From: Prorocentrum cordatum | Taxonomy: Eukaryota > Sar > Dinophyceae > Prorocentrales > Prorocentraceae | Length of the DNA: 64,000 nt | Direction: 5' to 3' | NCBI GenBank assembly: GCA_963575745.1 | Contig: CAUYUJ010009557.1 | Location: 1,164,684 to 1,228,683 of the forward strand | Shown: positions 38,700 to 50,882 of the stretch, one piece after another | Numbering within the stretch: position 1 is the first letter of the stretch | Layout of the letters: each line of letters opens with the position of its first letter | Translations under genes and position numbers: made by a program | Notes under the pieces: generated by a model | Seen by the model: only the letters and a program-made list of their open reading frames with translations | Told to the model about the DNA's origin: nothing | The model's database searches: none

Positions 38700-39200
38700 T
38701 ACCGCCATCACCATCACCATCACCATCACCATCATCATCATCACTTCATCAGCAACATCATCATGATTAGCATCAGCATCAGCATCATCACCATCATCAT
38801 CATCATCATCATCATCATCAGCATCATCATCAGCATCATCATCAGCATAATAACCAGCATCATCACTATCACCATCACCATCACCATCATCACTAGCACA
38901 ATCACATCATCACCACCATCATCACCACCATCATCAGCATCATATCAGCATCATCATAATCCCCATCATAATAATAATCATCATCACTGTCGTCGCCATC
39001 ATCATCATCAACATCCCCATCATCATGATCATCATCCCCGTCATCGTTATCATCAGCATCAGCATCATCAGCATCGTCATCGTCATCATCAGCATCATCA
39101 TCAACAACATCGCCACCACCATCATCACCCGTCAGCATCATCATCATCAGCATCGCCATCGGCATCATCATCAGCATCATCAGCATCATCAGATCATCAG

Positions 39201-39235
<35 letters not shown>

Positions 39236-39625
39236 TATCATCATCATCGTCATCACCACCATCATCATTGTCGGCGTCCGCATGACCAGAATACTTATCT
39301 TCATCACCCTCATCATCACCACCATGGGCCATCGTCATAACCATCATCATAATTATAAGCATCACCAGTATCAGCATCATCACCATCATCATCGTCGTCA
39401 TCATCATCGTTGTCGTTCTCTTCCTCGTCCACGTCATCATAATCTCGTCCACTTGACCTCGTGTTCGTCATCATCAGCATCATCATCATCATCATCATCA
39501 TCTCTTCCACCATGATCACAATTCCCAGGACTCATCATCATCAACAGCAACATCATAATCAGTATCAACATCGGCATCATCAGCATCTCCATCAGCATCG
39601 TCTTCATCCTCATCATAGCCAGCCT

Positions 39626-39657
<32 letters not shown>

Positions 39658-39735
39658 TCACCATCACCATCACCATCGTCGTCGTTCAGACATCCATCAT
39701 CAGCATCATTATGGGTGTGTCATCAGAATCGTCAT

Positions 39736-39788
<53 letters not shown>

Positions 39789-39939
39789 CCATCACAATCA
39801 CAACCAGCATGACCATCATCATCACCATCACTGTCATCATCATCACCATCACCATCACCACCACCACCACCGTCACCATCACCGTCTCCATGACCATCAC
39901 CATCACTTTCACCATCAACATCAACACCAACATTATCAG

Positions 39940-39977
<38 letters not shown>

Positions 39978-40065
39978 ACATCAACATTTCCATCATCATC
40001 AGTATCGCACTCGTCGTCGTCACCATCCTCCTCCTCCTCCTCCTCCTCATCCTCCTCCTAAGCAT
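38700..40065. repeat. ATC/CAT microsatellite mosaic, about 1.35 kb
   Basis: Long interrupted ATC tract, longest microsatellite in the window, with runs of pure ATC at 39205-39235 and 39740-39790. Ends in CTC at 40026-40055. His-, Ile- and Met-rich frames through it are repeat translations. Confidence 0.95.
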
Positions 40066-41125
40066 CATCATAATCTGCTGAATGAGCCCTCAAAGCTGGA
40101 TCTGGCTCGAAGTCTGCTCCAAAGGCGTAGTCCTGGCTTCACGGCCGTGGTGTTCTCGCCGCATGTTCGTCCCAGCGTCGGATGTCAGGGTTCGGCGCGT
40201 TTGCCTCGAGTCACTCGCGCACTGCACAAGCCGCTCGAGCACCCTGCAGAGCGCTGGCCAAGGAGAGGGAAGACCAGGAGCATGGGCACGGAGGAGGAAG
40301 AGGAGAAGTGCCCCGCGTGGACGCACCCGACCTTCAACGACCTGGGTAAGGACAGACCAGCTGCCTCCTTGATCTACAGTGTGGCCGCGGCCGCAAGAAA
40401 CCTTCGCAAGAAACCCAATCCTGAAAACCCGCGCGCGAGGTACATCAGATGGGAAACCCGGAGCACCCTGAACGCAGCAGCTTCTTCGACGGCTGCGGGA
40501 AGCCACCGCGCAGCGCGCGGAGCGAAGAAACCCAGGATATCCTTTCCGAAAAGCAAGTGGTTTCTTGATGCGCGCCCCCACTGTACCTCTCGCCCCCTTC
40601 GCCTCCCTGCCCATGTGTCGTCTGAGCAGCCTCGTGCCCCAGTCGGTGCGGAAACGGGGAGGGGGCCCGCGTGTGCCAGCGGCCATTGAGAGGGGGGAGG
40701 GCGGGCTGTGATCGGGATCGGGCGCCACGCTGCTGCCCACGGAGGGTGATGTAGGGGAGCTCCAGGGGGCGAAACGTGGAAATCGCCGCGCCGTCTGACT
40801 GACGCGGCCCGGCACGACGGACGCCGCACCCCCCGCCCCCGAGAGCACCCCACAAAACGGCACACAACCGACGACGAGGATGATGGGGCCCATGACACGG
40901 GCATTCGAACAGGAGGACTACAATGGTGGGGGGTATGTCCAGGTGCTGCTAGGGACCCCGCGCCTTTGGGCAAAGGTTGAGGACGATGGCGCGGACGAGA
41001 AGCAGGAGCTGGAAAGCGGAAGGAAGGAGGAAGGCGATGGGGAGGCAGGAAAGAATCGACGGCAGGAAAAGCACAAGGGTGGAGAAAGCGTACCCTCGGA
41101 GCCCATACGCCCACAGAAAAGGATA
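40066..41125. other. Gene-free stretch of about 1 kb
   Basis: GC-rich DNA with frames up to 267 residues on the minus strand, without a nameable domain. Possible unrecognised exons cannot be excluded. CCCGAGAAACCCAACCCTGA-like words near 32055 recur here as AAGAAACCCAATCCTGAAAAC (40410). Confidence 0.4.
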
Positions 41126-41500
41126 CGATTACCCTCCCCTCCTCCTCCTCCTCCTCCTCCTCCTCCTCCTCCTCCTCCTCCTCCTCCTCCTCTGCCTCCT
41201 CCTCTGCCTCCTCCTGATCTTTGCCTTCCTTGCTATCCTCGGCCTCCAGCCCTCCCCCTCCTGCTCCTGACCATTTCCCTCATCGTCCCTCTGCCCGTCG
41301 TCATCTCACTCATCCAGCCCCCTCGTTGTCTTCCTTCACCTCGTTATCCGTCTGATCCTCCTCCTGCTCCAGAAGCCTCCTTGTCATCCTCCTTCGTCCT
41401 CCTCCTCCTCGTCTTCCTCCTCCTCTTCCTCCACCTTCTCATCTTCCTCCTCTTCCTCCTCCTCCTCCTTTTCCTTCGTCATGGTTTCCTCCTCGTCGTC
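41126..41500. repeat. CTC-rich microsatellite
   Basis: Dense CTC at 41126-41215 and looser CTC/CTT to 41500. Confidence 0.9.
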
Positions 41501-41936
41501 CCTGGCAATCCTGCTCCTTCACCTCCTCTGTCCGCCTCCCAAGTGCCCCTAGACTAGAGAATCCTGTACCCTCATACACGTAAACCCCAGTCTCCCCCAT
41601 AAGCCACCCCTCCGCAAGTTCTTCTCACCATCTCTCATCATCACTTGAATTTCCCTTCGCCCTCACATTCCCCCATCACCCATGTGCTCCCTCTCGTCGT
41701 CCTCCACATCATATCCAGAACATCCGTGGCAGATCAGTAAACAAATGATAGCATGACCACCCAAGGGATATCCGAGACGATGGACATCATAAGGGGCTCG
41801 TTGTTCGTTTGCGTGCTGCATGCTGAACCTATCCATTGCGAGCCCAGCTATCTGAGGCAACACCCAAAGGACAACCAGTCGCAGGCTCAAGATGTCACTC
41901 CGCTAGACCTCTGAGGAGCCCACCAAGGTGGCAACA
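41501..41936. other. Gene-free stretch
   Basis: Nothing recognised; lower GC than average. Confidence 0.4.
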
Positions 41937-41941
41937 ATTTG

Positions 41942-42135
41942 TCGGGTCGGGCGAAAGGGGGGGATAGCAAAGGGGGGGGTGAGAATCAGCTCACGTAGCT
42001 GATTTTCCCGGCGCCTCCCGGCGCCAAAGGCGGCTATGTATCAAGGAATGGGCCCCTCGGTGGGGCCGAAACCAGCTGCATGCAGCAAATTTCGTAACCC
42101 CCCCTTTCCCAATCCCCCCCTTTCGTCCGGCCCGA
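41942..42135. mobile_element. Element P, structured MITE, copy 1 (194 bp)
   Basis: Terminal inverted repeats TCGGGTCGGGCGAAAGG and TCGGGCCGGACGAAAGG. Flanked by ATTTG at 41937-41941 and 42136-42140. Three hairpins follow one another inside: AATCAGCT-CACGT-AGCTGATT, GGCGCC-TCCC-GGCGCC and the palindrome GCTGCATGCAGC. No coding content. Confidence 0.85.
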
Positions 42136-42228
42136 ATTTGGCAGCTGGCAACGCTCAGGGCATACCTCGTTTGTCAGCGTTCGACATCCCTCCGCTGCTG
42201 CGGAACGAGGATCTCACAAAAGCGGCGA

Positions 42229-42400
42229 TCGGGGATGGTCAGACCCCCCTTTAGCAAAACGTGGTTTAGTGAAAACGACCTGAGGCCCAAACCTGGCGGG
42301 AGCAAGCCTGGAAAATGACGGCCACGGCGCCCTCTCGAGAACCGAAAACGGACAATTCACTAATCGACGTGTCACTGTTGGGGGTTCTGTCCACCCCCGA
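42229..42400 (+). repeat. Family C direct repeat, copy 1 (172 bp)
   Basis: Nearly identical to 42909-43080 over the whole 172 bp, with only a few changes near the ends. Contains CCCCCCTTTAGCAAAACG and ACCGAAAACGGACAATTC. Confidence 0.9.
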
Positions 42401-42908
42401 GGCGACAGTTGCTCAGTTGGCAGTAACCAAGGGGAGCGAAGTCCCGCTCGGATGCCCATGACCGCCCTCTGCCGGAGCTCACTATTGCTCACGACTGCGG
42501 CGACACTGGCGCGACTTGTAACACCCAGAGAGGACAAGGTTCCGTTTGGATCGAGACGGACCGAACTCCGCTGGACTCACACGAGCTCACAGAAGTGACA
42601 CCAGCTGCGCAGTCGGCAGCGCCCAGGGAGCAGCGAAAGCGAGAAGGAAGCAAGATACAGGAGGAGCAACAAGTGCACGACTCAAAACGAATACCGAACC
42701 ACATGCGAACCCATCGTAGCCAACGGGAAAACCTGATCGCCGGCCAACATTGCAGAAACCATCCGACAACCTGCATCCTGCTCCTCCCCCTCCCTCTGCC
42801 CCTTACACCCGACCCCTCCTCCTCCTCCTCCTCCTCCTCCTCCTCCTCCTCCTCCTCCTCCTCCTCCTCGATGCCGTAACAAGGGGCAGGGCGCGGGAAG
42901 GATACGGG
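42401..42908 (+). other. Spacer between the family C repeats
   Basis: 508 bp with a (CTC)n tract at 42815-42872. No open frame with a domain, no primer-binding site after the left repeat. It could be the middle of a small terminal-repeat retroelement or simply part of a duplication. Confidence 0.4.
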
Positions 42909-43080
42909 TCGGGGACGGAAAGACCCCCCTTTAGCAAAACGTGGTTTAGTGAAAACGACCTGAGGCCCAAACCTGGCGGGAGCAAGCCTGGAAAATGACG
43001 GCCACGGCGCCCTCTCGAGAACCGAAAACGGACAATTCACTAATCGACGTGTCACTGTTGGGGGTTCTGTCCAGCCCCGA
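42909..43080 (+). repeat. Family C direct repeat, copy 2 (172 bp)
   Basis: Second near-identical copy, 680 bp downstream of the first. Confidence 0.9.
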
Positions 43081-43519
43081 ACTGGGAGGGGGCGCAACGG
43101 AATAGGGAGGGGGGGGAAGGAGAGAGACGCCGGCCCTCGCTCGCCGCCGCATTTGGTTTTCGGGTCATACCTCGGCTCTCCGGCGGGCGCTCGGGACGAT
43201 GCGGGCAGCTCCGGAACGCCCGCGGCGAGGCGCAGCTGCTGGCAAGCCTCCCGAGGCTGGAACAACGCCGAGGACCGAGGAACACGCCCGAAACCCTCGA
43301 AACCCTCGAACCTCGAACCACGAACTCCAGAGGGGGGTCCTCACCCCTCCAGACGTGACGCCTGCACGCCCCACGGCATCGCTGTCCACGGCGACGTTGG
43401 AGCGACACCGCGCCGTGCTCCGCAGGAGGCGCTCCCAGCTGTGCGGGCGGAGCGGTGTCGGCGCCTGTCCCGTCCTGCCTGCAGACAAGACGAAGGCAGG
43501 ACGAGGACAAACTTGGATG

Positions 43520-43679
43520 AAGGGGCCCAAGGACACGCAAACAAATACACACAAATAAAATAATTCCCCATATTGTCCCATATTTCCTGGGTTTCTGTCT
43601 TCCCCCCACTTCCCATATCTTCCAAATTTTCCTGGGAGATCGACGATAAATTGTGTCTGCGTGTTCCTTCCCCTCCTGA
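43520..43679 (+). repeat. Family I direct repeat, copy 1
   Basis: Collinear with 44540-44701: AGGGGCCC, GGACAC, CTGGGTTTCTGTCTTCCCCC, GATCGACGAT and ATTGTGTCTG. AT-richer than its surroundings. Confidence 0.8.
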
Positions 43680-43854
43680 TTGGATAAGAGCGAATCGAGG
43701 ATCTCTGAGAGTCAGCGGGTCTGTTGTGCGCTAATTTAATAGGCGGCGATGTGTCGGAGGAGAGGTGCTCTCTTCAAGACCCCAACACCCCTCTGTGTGA
43801 GCCCTGAAAGGCCCCTTTGGGGCCCTAAAGAGCTCCTTTTCGGCAGTCCTCGCT

Positions 43855-44040
43855 GCCCCCCCATGCATCGCCCCCTGATGACGCGGCCTCGAAGTCTGGA
43901 GGACGTATCTCGGGGGCGGCCGCGAGGGGGGGCGTCCAAGAGGGGGGGGGTGGGGCGCAAGTCATGGCTGGAGGCATGTGCGCGGCCCAGGGGGAGGGCC
44001 GGGGACGCATTGAAATAAGAAGACGCGCCCTGAAGTTTAG
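43855..44040 (+). repeat. Family M repeat, copy 1
   Basis: CGGCCTC(G/C)AAGTCTGGAGG, GTCCAAGAGGGGGGG, CGCAAGTCATG and GCATGTGCGCGGCCCAG. Related pieces at 44290-44345 and 45355-45480. Short GGCATGTGCGCGG words also at 1611 and 56300. Confidence 0.6.
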
Positions 44041-44539
44041 GGACATACGGTAGAGGGAAACAATTACTGAACACATCCCCTCCCCCAACTCAATGTTGGC
44101 ACGCGCGGAAAACACTGCGGTCGAAGTGCATGTCATCAGACCCACCGCCAACTTTGAACATTGGGGGGAGGGGGGGAGGCGTTGCCATATGAATGTGGCA
44201 TGAGTGTTCGCTAATTTGTTCCGAGGCCTGTATCATGGCCCCCCCCGCCATGGTGTCCACCCCCCCTGAGTCACCACCCCCCTCTTGGCTGCCCCCGACA
44301 TTACGCGGCCTCCAAGTCTGGAGGACGTATCGGGCGCCGGGCAGGATGAGAACGACCTCGGATGATGATGAGTCCAGGGCTGGGCCTGAACGTTGTTTTT
44401 CCTTTTGTTTCTCGTTCTGCCCAACCTGCTTTTTGTTGTACCTCCCTGCCAAAACGAAACACATAACACCGCCGAAGTCCAGCAAAACAACGCGTAGGTC
44501 CAGAGGAACAGGTGAGGGAAAGGGTGAGGAGGAGACGTG
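44041..44539. other. Gene-free stretch with family M pieces
   Basis: GCGGCCTCCAAGTCTGGAGG near 44305 matches family M; no gene recognised. Confidence 0.45.
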
Positions 44540-44701
44540 AAGGGGCCCTGGGACACACAAATAAATAGACACATGTAACCGGATTTCCCATATGTTTCCA
44601 AATTTTCTGGGTTTTTGTCTTCCCCCCACTCCCCATATTTTTTCATATGTTCTGGGGGATCGACGATTCATTGTGTCTGTGTGCTTCTGTGTCCCTCCTG
44701 A
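44540..44701 (+). repeat. Family I direct repeat, copy 2
   Basis: Second copy, about 1020 bp after the first. Confidence 0.8.
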
Positions 44702-45354
44702 AGGAGGGGGAGCAAGAGCAAGAGCAGGAGGGAGCAGGAGGAGGCCGAACCACCTCGGATGAGGATGCATCGGGGATCTCTGAGAACCGGCGGGCCCGGG
44801 GGACTCATCGGGAGCCGCGGCCGCTCCGGAGCGTTCTGGATCGCTCTGGCGCGGATCTGCCCTGATCGGTCTGCCTGGCCTCCTCTCCTCTCCTTCGGGA
44901 GCAACTACTGGGACGTCTTCGTCGGAAAGAACAAAGAGGCTTAAGCCCCATTGGGGGGCTACTATGCGGGATTAAGCCAGATTGAGCCAGATTCAGCGGG
45001 ATTCAACGGGAATAAGCCGGATTCAGCTGGATGTCGGCCAGGGCAAAGTCAGAATGTAAACTCCCAGGAGTTGCATCCGAACTCTCCGAGGCTGATCCAG
45101 TGGCCGAACAGGCGCGCAGATCTCCAAAGGCCTCCCCACCAAAAAAACATCCAAAGATCACCGATTCCCCCCTGCTCCGGAAACCTCCTCCTCCTCCTCC
45201 TCCTCCTTCCCTCCTCCATCAGGCCCAGAATCCAGAGGAAACGCCAGAGCAAAATGCACCCTGAGGCGCAGTGTTTCCTCGTGCGTGCCTGCCCTGCGAT
45301 TGGACGTGCCCTGCGTGACGAAGGATCCCCCTCTCCACCTCCCTCTACCTCCTC
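44702..45354. other. Gene-free stretch with short GATTCAGC repeats
   Basis: 44965-45035 holds irregular copies of GATTCAGC(C/G)GGATT. A short plus frame ends at 44944 with S-N-Y-W-D-V-F-V-G-K-N; not recognised. Confidence 0.4.
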
Positions 45355-45480
45355 CCGCGGGGTCGGCCAAGAGGGGGGTGTCCAAAAGGGGGGGGCGCAA
45401 ATCATGACCGGCGGCACGTGCGCGGCCCAGCGGGGGGGGCCAGGGACGTAATGAAACAAGAAGAGGCGACATGAGATCTG
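45355..45480 (+). repeat. Family M repeat, copy 2
   Basis: GGGTCGGCCAAGAGGGG, TCCAAAAGGGGGGG, CGCAAATCATG and GCACGTGCGCGGCCCAG, collinear with 43855-44040. Confidence 0.6.
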
Positions 45481-45679
45481 GGGAAATGTCATGGACCGCG
45501 CCATGATATCCACCCCCACTAGTCACCACCCCCCCTTTGCCGCCCCCGACCTCTACCGCCTCCCGTTGCATCCGCTCTCCATCACCTCTCCCCCAGGATG
45601 CGGGCCCGGTGGGGCCGGAGACCAGCGCAGACCTCCGAAGGTCGAAGACCTCGTCCCCCTCCTGAGATATCAGGGAGCG

Positions 45680-45780
45680 ATCCTCCTCCTCCTCCTCCTC
45701 CTCCCCCTCCTCCCCCTCCCCCTCCCCCTCCTCCTCCTCCTCCTCCTCCTCCATCTCCTCCTCCTCCTCCTCTTCGAGAG
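45680..45780. repeat. (CTC)n microsatellite
   Basis: About 100 bp of CTC with CCC interruptions. Confidence 0.9.
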
Positions 45781-46199
45781 ACCTCGGAAAGCCGCCTCCA
45801 TGGAACACCTCCCCCCTGGCCCTCCCCCGCCCTCCCCCTCTCCAGGCGACGTCGTCGGGCAACGACGGCGGCAACGACCAGGACGACGGGCGAGGGCGAC
45901 GACAACAGGCGAGGACGGCGACGACGACGGAGGGCGACGTCAACGACGACGAGGCGGGGGCCTGATGGCCGAAGACGTCCGCCCAGTTGAGACGCTCCAG
46001 TACGGCGTACCTGTAGTCGAGCCCCGCCGCCTGGGCAATCCTCCTCCACGACATCTCTTCCTCCGTCCTCCTTCCTGCTGCCTTCCTCCCCCCTCCTCCT
46101 CCCTCCCTCTTCGGACCTTCCTCCCTCTCGATCCCTCTTCGTTTGAAAATGCATCCTCCATGTCGCTCCCGCAGACGTGTCGGTAGGGCGTGCCCGGCG
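45781..46199. other. Gene-free stretch
   Basis: Includes a GGCGACGAC-type patch (45840-45960). The 298-residue minus-strand frame across it is largely Glu or Gly repeat translation. Confidence 0.4.
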
Positions 46200-46720
46200 T
46201 TTCCCCTGAGACCTCCTCACAACTTAGGATCCTGAAGCTTGGAAGTTTACGAAGCTTCACAGATAAAGTGTGAGTCGTTTTCAACATGTGGCTCTCACCT
46301 TTACGTCGCGCATGTTTGTCTTATAGGATTGCAGCAGCTTCAAGGACGGAAGGGGGACGGGCTAGTTTTAAAATGTAGCTCTCGGGTTAGCGCAGCGCAC
46401 ATTTGTCACGAAGGTGCGCAAACAAACTTCAATGCTGGATGACATATCGTTTTCAAATATAGCTCTGAACTCAACGCTGTGCACATCTGTCTCAAATGCT
46501 GCAAAAACCTGAACAGGATGCAGTGCAGGGCGGCTCTTTTGCTAAATGTGGTTATCGCCATGACGTCATGCACAGTGTCATGTTCAAATTGCAGCAGCTT
46601 CAGGAACGGAGGGGTATCGTTTCCAAAATGTGGTTCTCGCCTCAGCGCTGCGCACTTGAATAGGTTCAACGATGGAGGGGGTGCCCGTTTCAAAGTGGGA
46701 CATCGCCTCAACGCAGCGCG
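46200..46720 (+). repeat. Family D minisatellite, second plus-strand array
   Basis: Five or more units with TTTTCAA(A/C)ATGTGGCTCTC, a CGC(G/A)CA block and GCAGCAGCTTCA. Preceded, as at 25.6 kb, by CCTGAGACC and CCTCAC(C/A)ACTTA, so the flank is shared too. Confidence 0.8.
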
Positions 46721-46854
46721 CAGTGGACCTAGAATCCCACCAGCCCTCTGGGCGAAGGTGGTTGAACGAATGTTGTCGTCTCTCTGCCAAAGCTCTCTCC
46801 TTCCCCTGCTCGGGGCAGGGGATTCCGCCCTCCCCCTACCACCTCCCCTGGGCC

Positions 46855-47770
46855 TGGAACGGGCGCCCCGCGAAGGGTCACAACGCCCAAGGTGGCCCAA
46901 GTTGGCCCCAAAAGGGCCTCTGAGAGCGCAAGGTGGCCTCCAAGATGGTTCGAGATACCTCAAGATGGGTAAAATTAGCCTCCGACTCACATCTAAGAGG
47001 ACGCAAGACGACCCCAAGACGTTTTCAAGTGCCCTCCGAGCCCACCAAGGACCCCCCCAAGAGGCCACAATGGCTCCCAAACCAATGGAACTTCATTGTT
47101 TATCGCCTTCTCGCCGTTTCGCTTCCGATGGGCTCTTATGCCCAACTCAAAAATGCCTACCAAGGTTTTGGCTACAGTTTGGCCTCTGGAGGAGAAAGAG
47201 GGGGCCCAAGCAAAGAGCTTCCCATCACATGGTCGATGTTTTCCAAGATGGCCCCAATCTGGCCACCGAGGCTCTCAAGGGTGACCCAAGACGGCCCGAG
47301 ACGTGCCTAAAAGGCCCCAGCAGGCCCCAAAGAGGCTCCCAATATGCTCCCAAAAAGGCCCCCACAACGCCCCCACCAAAACCCCAAAGGCACCCAAGAC
47401 GCCCCAAGAGGCCGCGGCGAGAGGACCGAAACCACTGTTTGCAAGAAGGTGTTGGCCACGTGTTGGCCTTCTGGGGGGGGGGGCATGCTACAACGACCCG
47501 TCCTCTGATCGATCTCCTCCATGATGGCCCGAACAAGGCCCCCGGGGCTCCCGAAGGTGCCCCAAGACGGCCCCGATACGTGTCCACGAGGGAAGGCGCC
47601 CACGAGGCTCCCGAGATGCCCCCAAGAAGCTCCAACAAGACCGCCAAAAAACCCATAAAAGGCTCCCAAGCGGCATCCGACGCGCCCCAAGATGCCCCCG
47701 GGACTGCCAAGAGACGCCCAAGACACCCCTAGGGAACTCCAAGAATCCCGAGGCAGAAATACAACGAGAC
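46855..47770 (+). repeat. Family L decayed short repeats, about 0.9 kb
   Basis: Dozens of CCCAAGA(C/G)G, CCAAGATGGCC and GGCCCCAA words at irregular 10-30 bp spacing. Frames of up to 417 residues cross it, rich in Pro, Arg and Lys, with no domain. Confidence 0.75.
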
Positions 47771-48085
47771 TCGGAGAGGCATCCAAGAGGTTTCTGGACT
47801 TTATGTTTGTCTCCTCCTCTTCCTCCTCCTTCCCCTCCTCCTCCTCATCCTTCCCGTTTTCCTCCTGTTTCCCTCCTCCTTCTTATCCCCATTAACATAT
47901 TATTTTGGATCCGACGGGGGTCTTGTCTAGAGAGCCATTCATATCCGTGCGCCACGTGGCAGGGAAAATGCTTCAAAAGGGCAAACATCGGGCACCAAAG
48001 TATGCGCACGACCCCCCCTCGCCGATGCCATAAGACTCGAACTAAGAACACGCGCGCAACCCTCTTCACAGACTTCGGCCCGCAA
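47771..48085. other. Short CTC tract and gene-free spacer
   Basis: CTC/CTT at 47807-47880, then lower-GC sequence without a recognised feature. Confidence 0.5.
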
Positions 48086-50480
48086 CTCCGACATGCTAGA
48101 TTCTGCTAGATGCGCATTTGGTCCGTTAAATTACCACGCCGCCGCTGCCAAGGCCCTGCCCGCGCAAGCAACGCACGCGCCTGAATTCGCCAGTGCCCCC
48201 CTTAAGGAAAACCCATATGCAGGGCCACTTGGCCGTTGGCGCACTGGGTCTTCTGGGCCACCAAGTCGCGCGAGGTGGGCTGATAATCGCAACGCAACTG
48301 GGTTGCTGGACCCGCGCGCCGCTGCGCCCCTGGGCCGCGAGGCAACGAGGCAGCCGCGGCGCCATCGGGGACCGCCCAAACCTCTCCTGTGCCAGGCCCG
48401 CCAAGGCAACGGACCCCTTGCCCAACGGGCCGCTTGACCGCTGTGCCGTCCGACGCCCGCCCTAACCCGCGCCCGCATGCACCGCTCGCCGCTCCACTGC
48501 ATCAGAAGCACGCGGCGCAATGGGCAATCGCGCCGCGGCACCAGCTGGGGTTCTCTTTCCGACTGAGAACCAGGGTTGTGGCCGAGGGGGCACTGCGCCA
48601 GTGGGCCAGGAACAGCGCGATGCACGATGCGCTGCCAAGGTGGCCACTGGGGAACTGGGCCACAACGCCACTGGGGCCGCTTGGGCACTGACACTTTGAG
48701 CAACGGCGCCAGCGCCACGGGGCTGCTGCGGCACCTGGCAAGCGCGGCCGCTGGATTCCCCGGCGGGCGGCCGACGATGCGCCGCTCGTCCAGCGGGCTC
48801 GGCATGTCGGGCGGAACTTGTCCGCGGGGGCAGCGGATAGCGCGTAGGGCGGGGGTGGTGGGGGGGGGGGGCGGAAGGGCGGGGGCAAGGCGAAAACCCG
48901 CTTATTGTTGGGTCGTTGTTGACGCGGGGCGCGCGACCGGCACGCCGCGCGGGCGCTCCGCCACTCAGCCTCTGGGATAGGAAGGCACTGCGCGGTTGGA
49001 CCACCGCGCCGCGTTGCCAGCGGGAGGGCGGGAAGCGAGTCAGACGCGCCAAAGCTCGCCCTGGCAACCGCGCAGCGCGTCATCGACCGGCGCGCGGCGC
49101 CAATGGCACTAGGCCAACTGGACAGACAAACGTTATTGGAACATTGCAATTGGGGCAACTTGGCAATGGCAGAATTGCGCAAGTGAGGCGGAGGGGCGGT
49201 GGGCCAGTGGCCAATGTGGCCACGCCGCCGCCGGGGCACTGAGACGCGGATCGCCGGCCGCATGAACCACGCGGACGTTGGCGGCCGAACGGGCGAGGCG
49301 CGGGCCACTCCGCTGACGGGTTCGCGGCGACCAATCGCGCCGGGCGACTCACCCTCGCCCCTGGCGGGGCAACGTGCGGGCGCGGCTATCCTGACCAAGT
49401 CGCGCGGCGCGGAGGGCACCCGGAATCCTCGAGGCGCCTTGGCGCGTTTTTTCGGGATGGGGCGGAGGGGCGGGGGCTCCTCGGACAATTTCCGCGGCGG
49501 GCGCCGGCCGCGCGGCGACGGGGGGGGGCCAGGGGTCGCGTCGCGCCAAATTCAGAGACGGGGGCCTGGCAAGTCTCGCGGCCCCCCATGGGCGACGGGC
49601 GCAACGTCGACGGCTGGGAGCGGCGCGCGAGCACGGGGTGGGCGCAGACAGCGCCGAGGCGCTCAAACCCGGGGCAACCAGAATCAAAGCCCGACCCCCG
49701 CCGCCGCGAGTCGGGTCGCCAAGGCGTGCGACGCGCGACGCGCGCGGAGCGTCGGGCGAGTCGCCCACTCGCCAGTCGCCAGTCGCCCACGCGAACTTCG
49801 CTGCTGTTGCCGCGTCCTGGATGGAAAGTGCCGCAAATTGTCGGCGCTGAAAATTCGGCGCGACGACCTGGCGCCAGGATCAGTCGGTGCCCAGACAATG
49901 GCGCGGGGGCGACATTCGAATATTGTGGCGCACGAGTTATGACGCGGCGACGCTGTCGACATTTTCTCACCTCTGACCGGCATGCCGAGCACATTAGATC
50001 TATTTTTTCGTCGTTCGAAGGGTCGCCCAACCCTTTGGCAAACAGCGCGGCGCCCTTTGCGCGAAGGCCGCTTTGCACAGATACGCGCAATTGAAACTCG
50101 TCACGATACCGCGGCGCCGCCGTTTGCCCCAAACGAAAACAAGCACGCAGAACCTGGCAACGGGACATTTGCACTGGCGGTGGCGTCGCGAACAAACAAG
50201 TCCACGCGTGCTACATCATTCCATCCAATACTTTAGCACGCGCGAGGCAGCGCGGAAAGCCCGCGAACGCTGGGCCGCCGACGCGGGGGCGCGGCACTGG
50301 CGAGGCGCGCGCGCGTGCAAAAGAGCGCGGCTGAACGGATCGCTCCACAACCGAGGGGGGGAGCACGAGCAATATTGGCGTAACGGCGAAATTCAGACGA
50401 CCTTGGGCGTCGTCCAAGAAACGCTTGCGACGCAGCGTCTCACTTGGCCCCGCTACCACTGACGGGGCGCACCCCGCAAA
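48086..50480. other. CpG-dense gene-free block, part 1
   Basis: About 2.4 kb with unusually many CG and GCGC words and recurring GGCCAACTGGGC/GGGCCACTGG-like motifs (48190-48720). Many frames are open on both strands because stops are rare. None shows a domain, a splice-bounded exon or a strand preference that I can see. Confidence 0.5.
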
Positions 50481-50882
50481 CACACAGCGCAGTACCCGCG
50501 CCAGCGCCGGGCTCGTTGCTCAAAGGCTTGGCGAAGGCGCGAGCAGGGCTTGGAACCAAAGTTGCAAATAGGCGTGCCGATGGTCGCTCGGCGACAAGGG
50601 GGGCGGGCGATAGAGGGGGAGGGCAATGGCAGGAAGTGAGCAAGGAATCAAGGGTGCAGAGATCAAGGAAGGGGGAGGGAGAAACAGGCGAAAGGGACGC
50701 GGGCAAGGAGGGACGGAAACACACGGAAGAGAGGAAACGAGGACAGCAAAGGCAAAATATGGAGGGCGAGGGAGGGAGCGGGGGAGAATGAGGGAAGGAA
50801 CAAGGGGAAGCGGAAGACGAGGGAGGTGAATGGAGGGAAGTGGGAGGAACGAGAGGAGGGAGGAAACATGCAAGCGGGGGGT
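50481..50882. other. Purine-rich gene-free stretch
   Basis: GGA, GGGAA and GGAAGG words without a regular period. Confidence 0.5.

Noticed and set aside
38700-40065. His/Met/Ile-rich frames as metal-binding proteins
   Set aside because: They are translations of ATC/CAT microsatellite and exist in several frames on both strands.
42229-43080. Calling the family C pair a TRIM retroelement
   Set aside because: No primer-binding site, polypurine tract or target duplication could be shown, so only direct repeats are reported.
46479-47732. 417-residue plus-strand frame
   Set aside because: Crosses minisatellite D and family L repeats; composition follows the repeats and no domain is visible.
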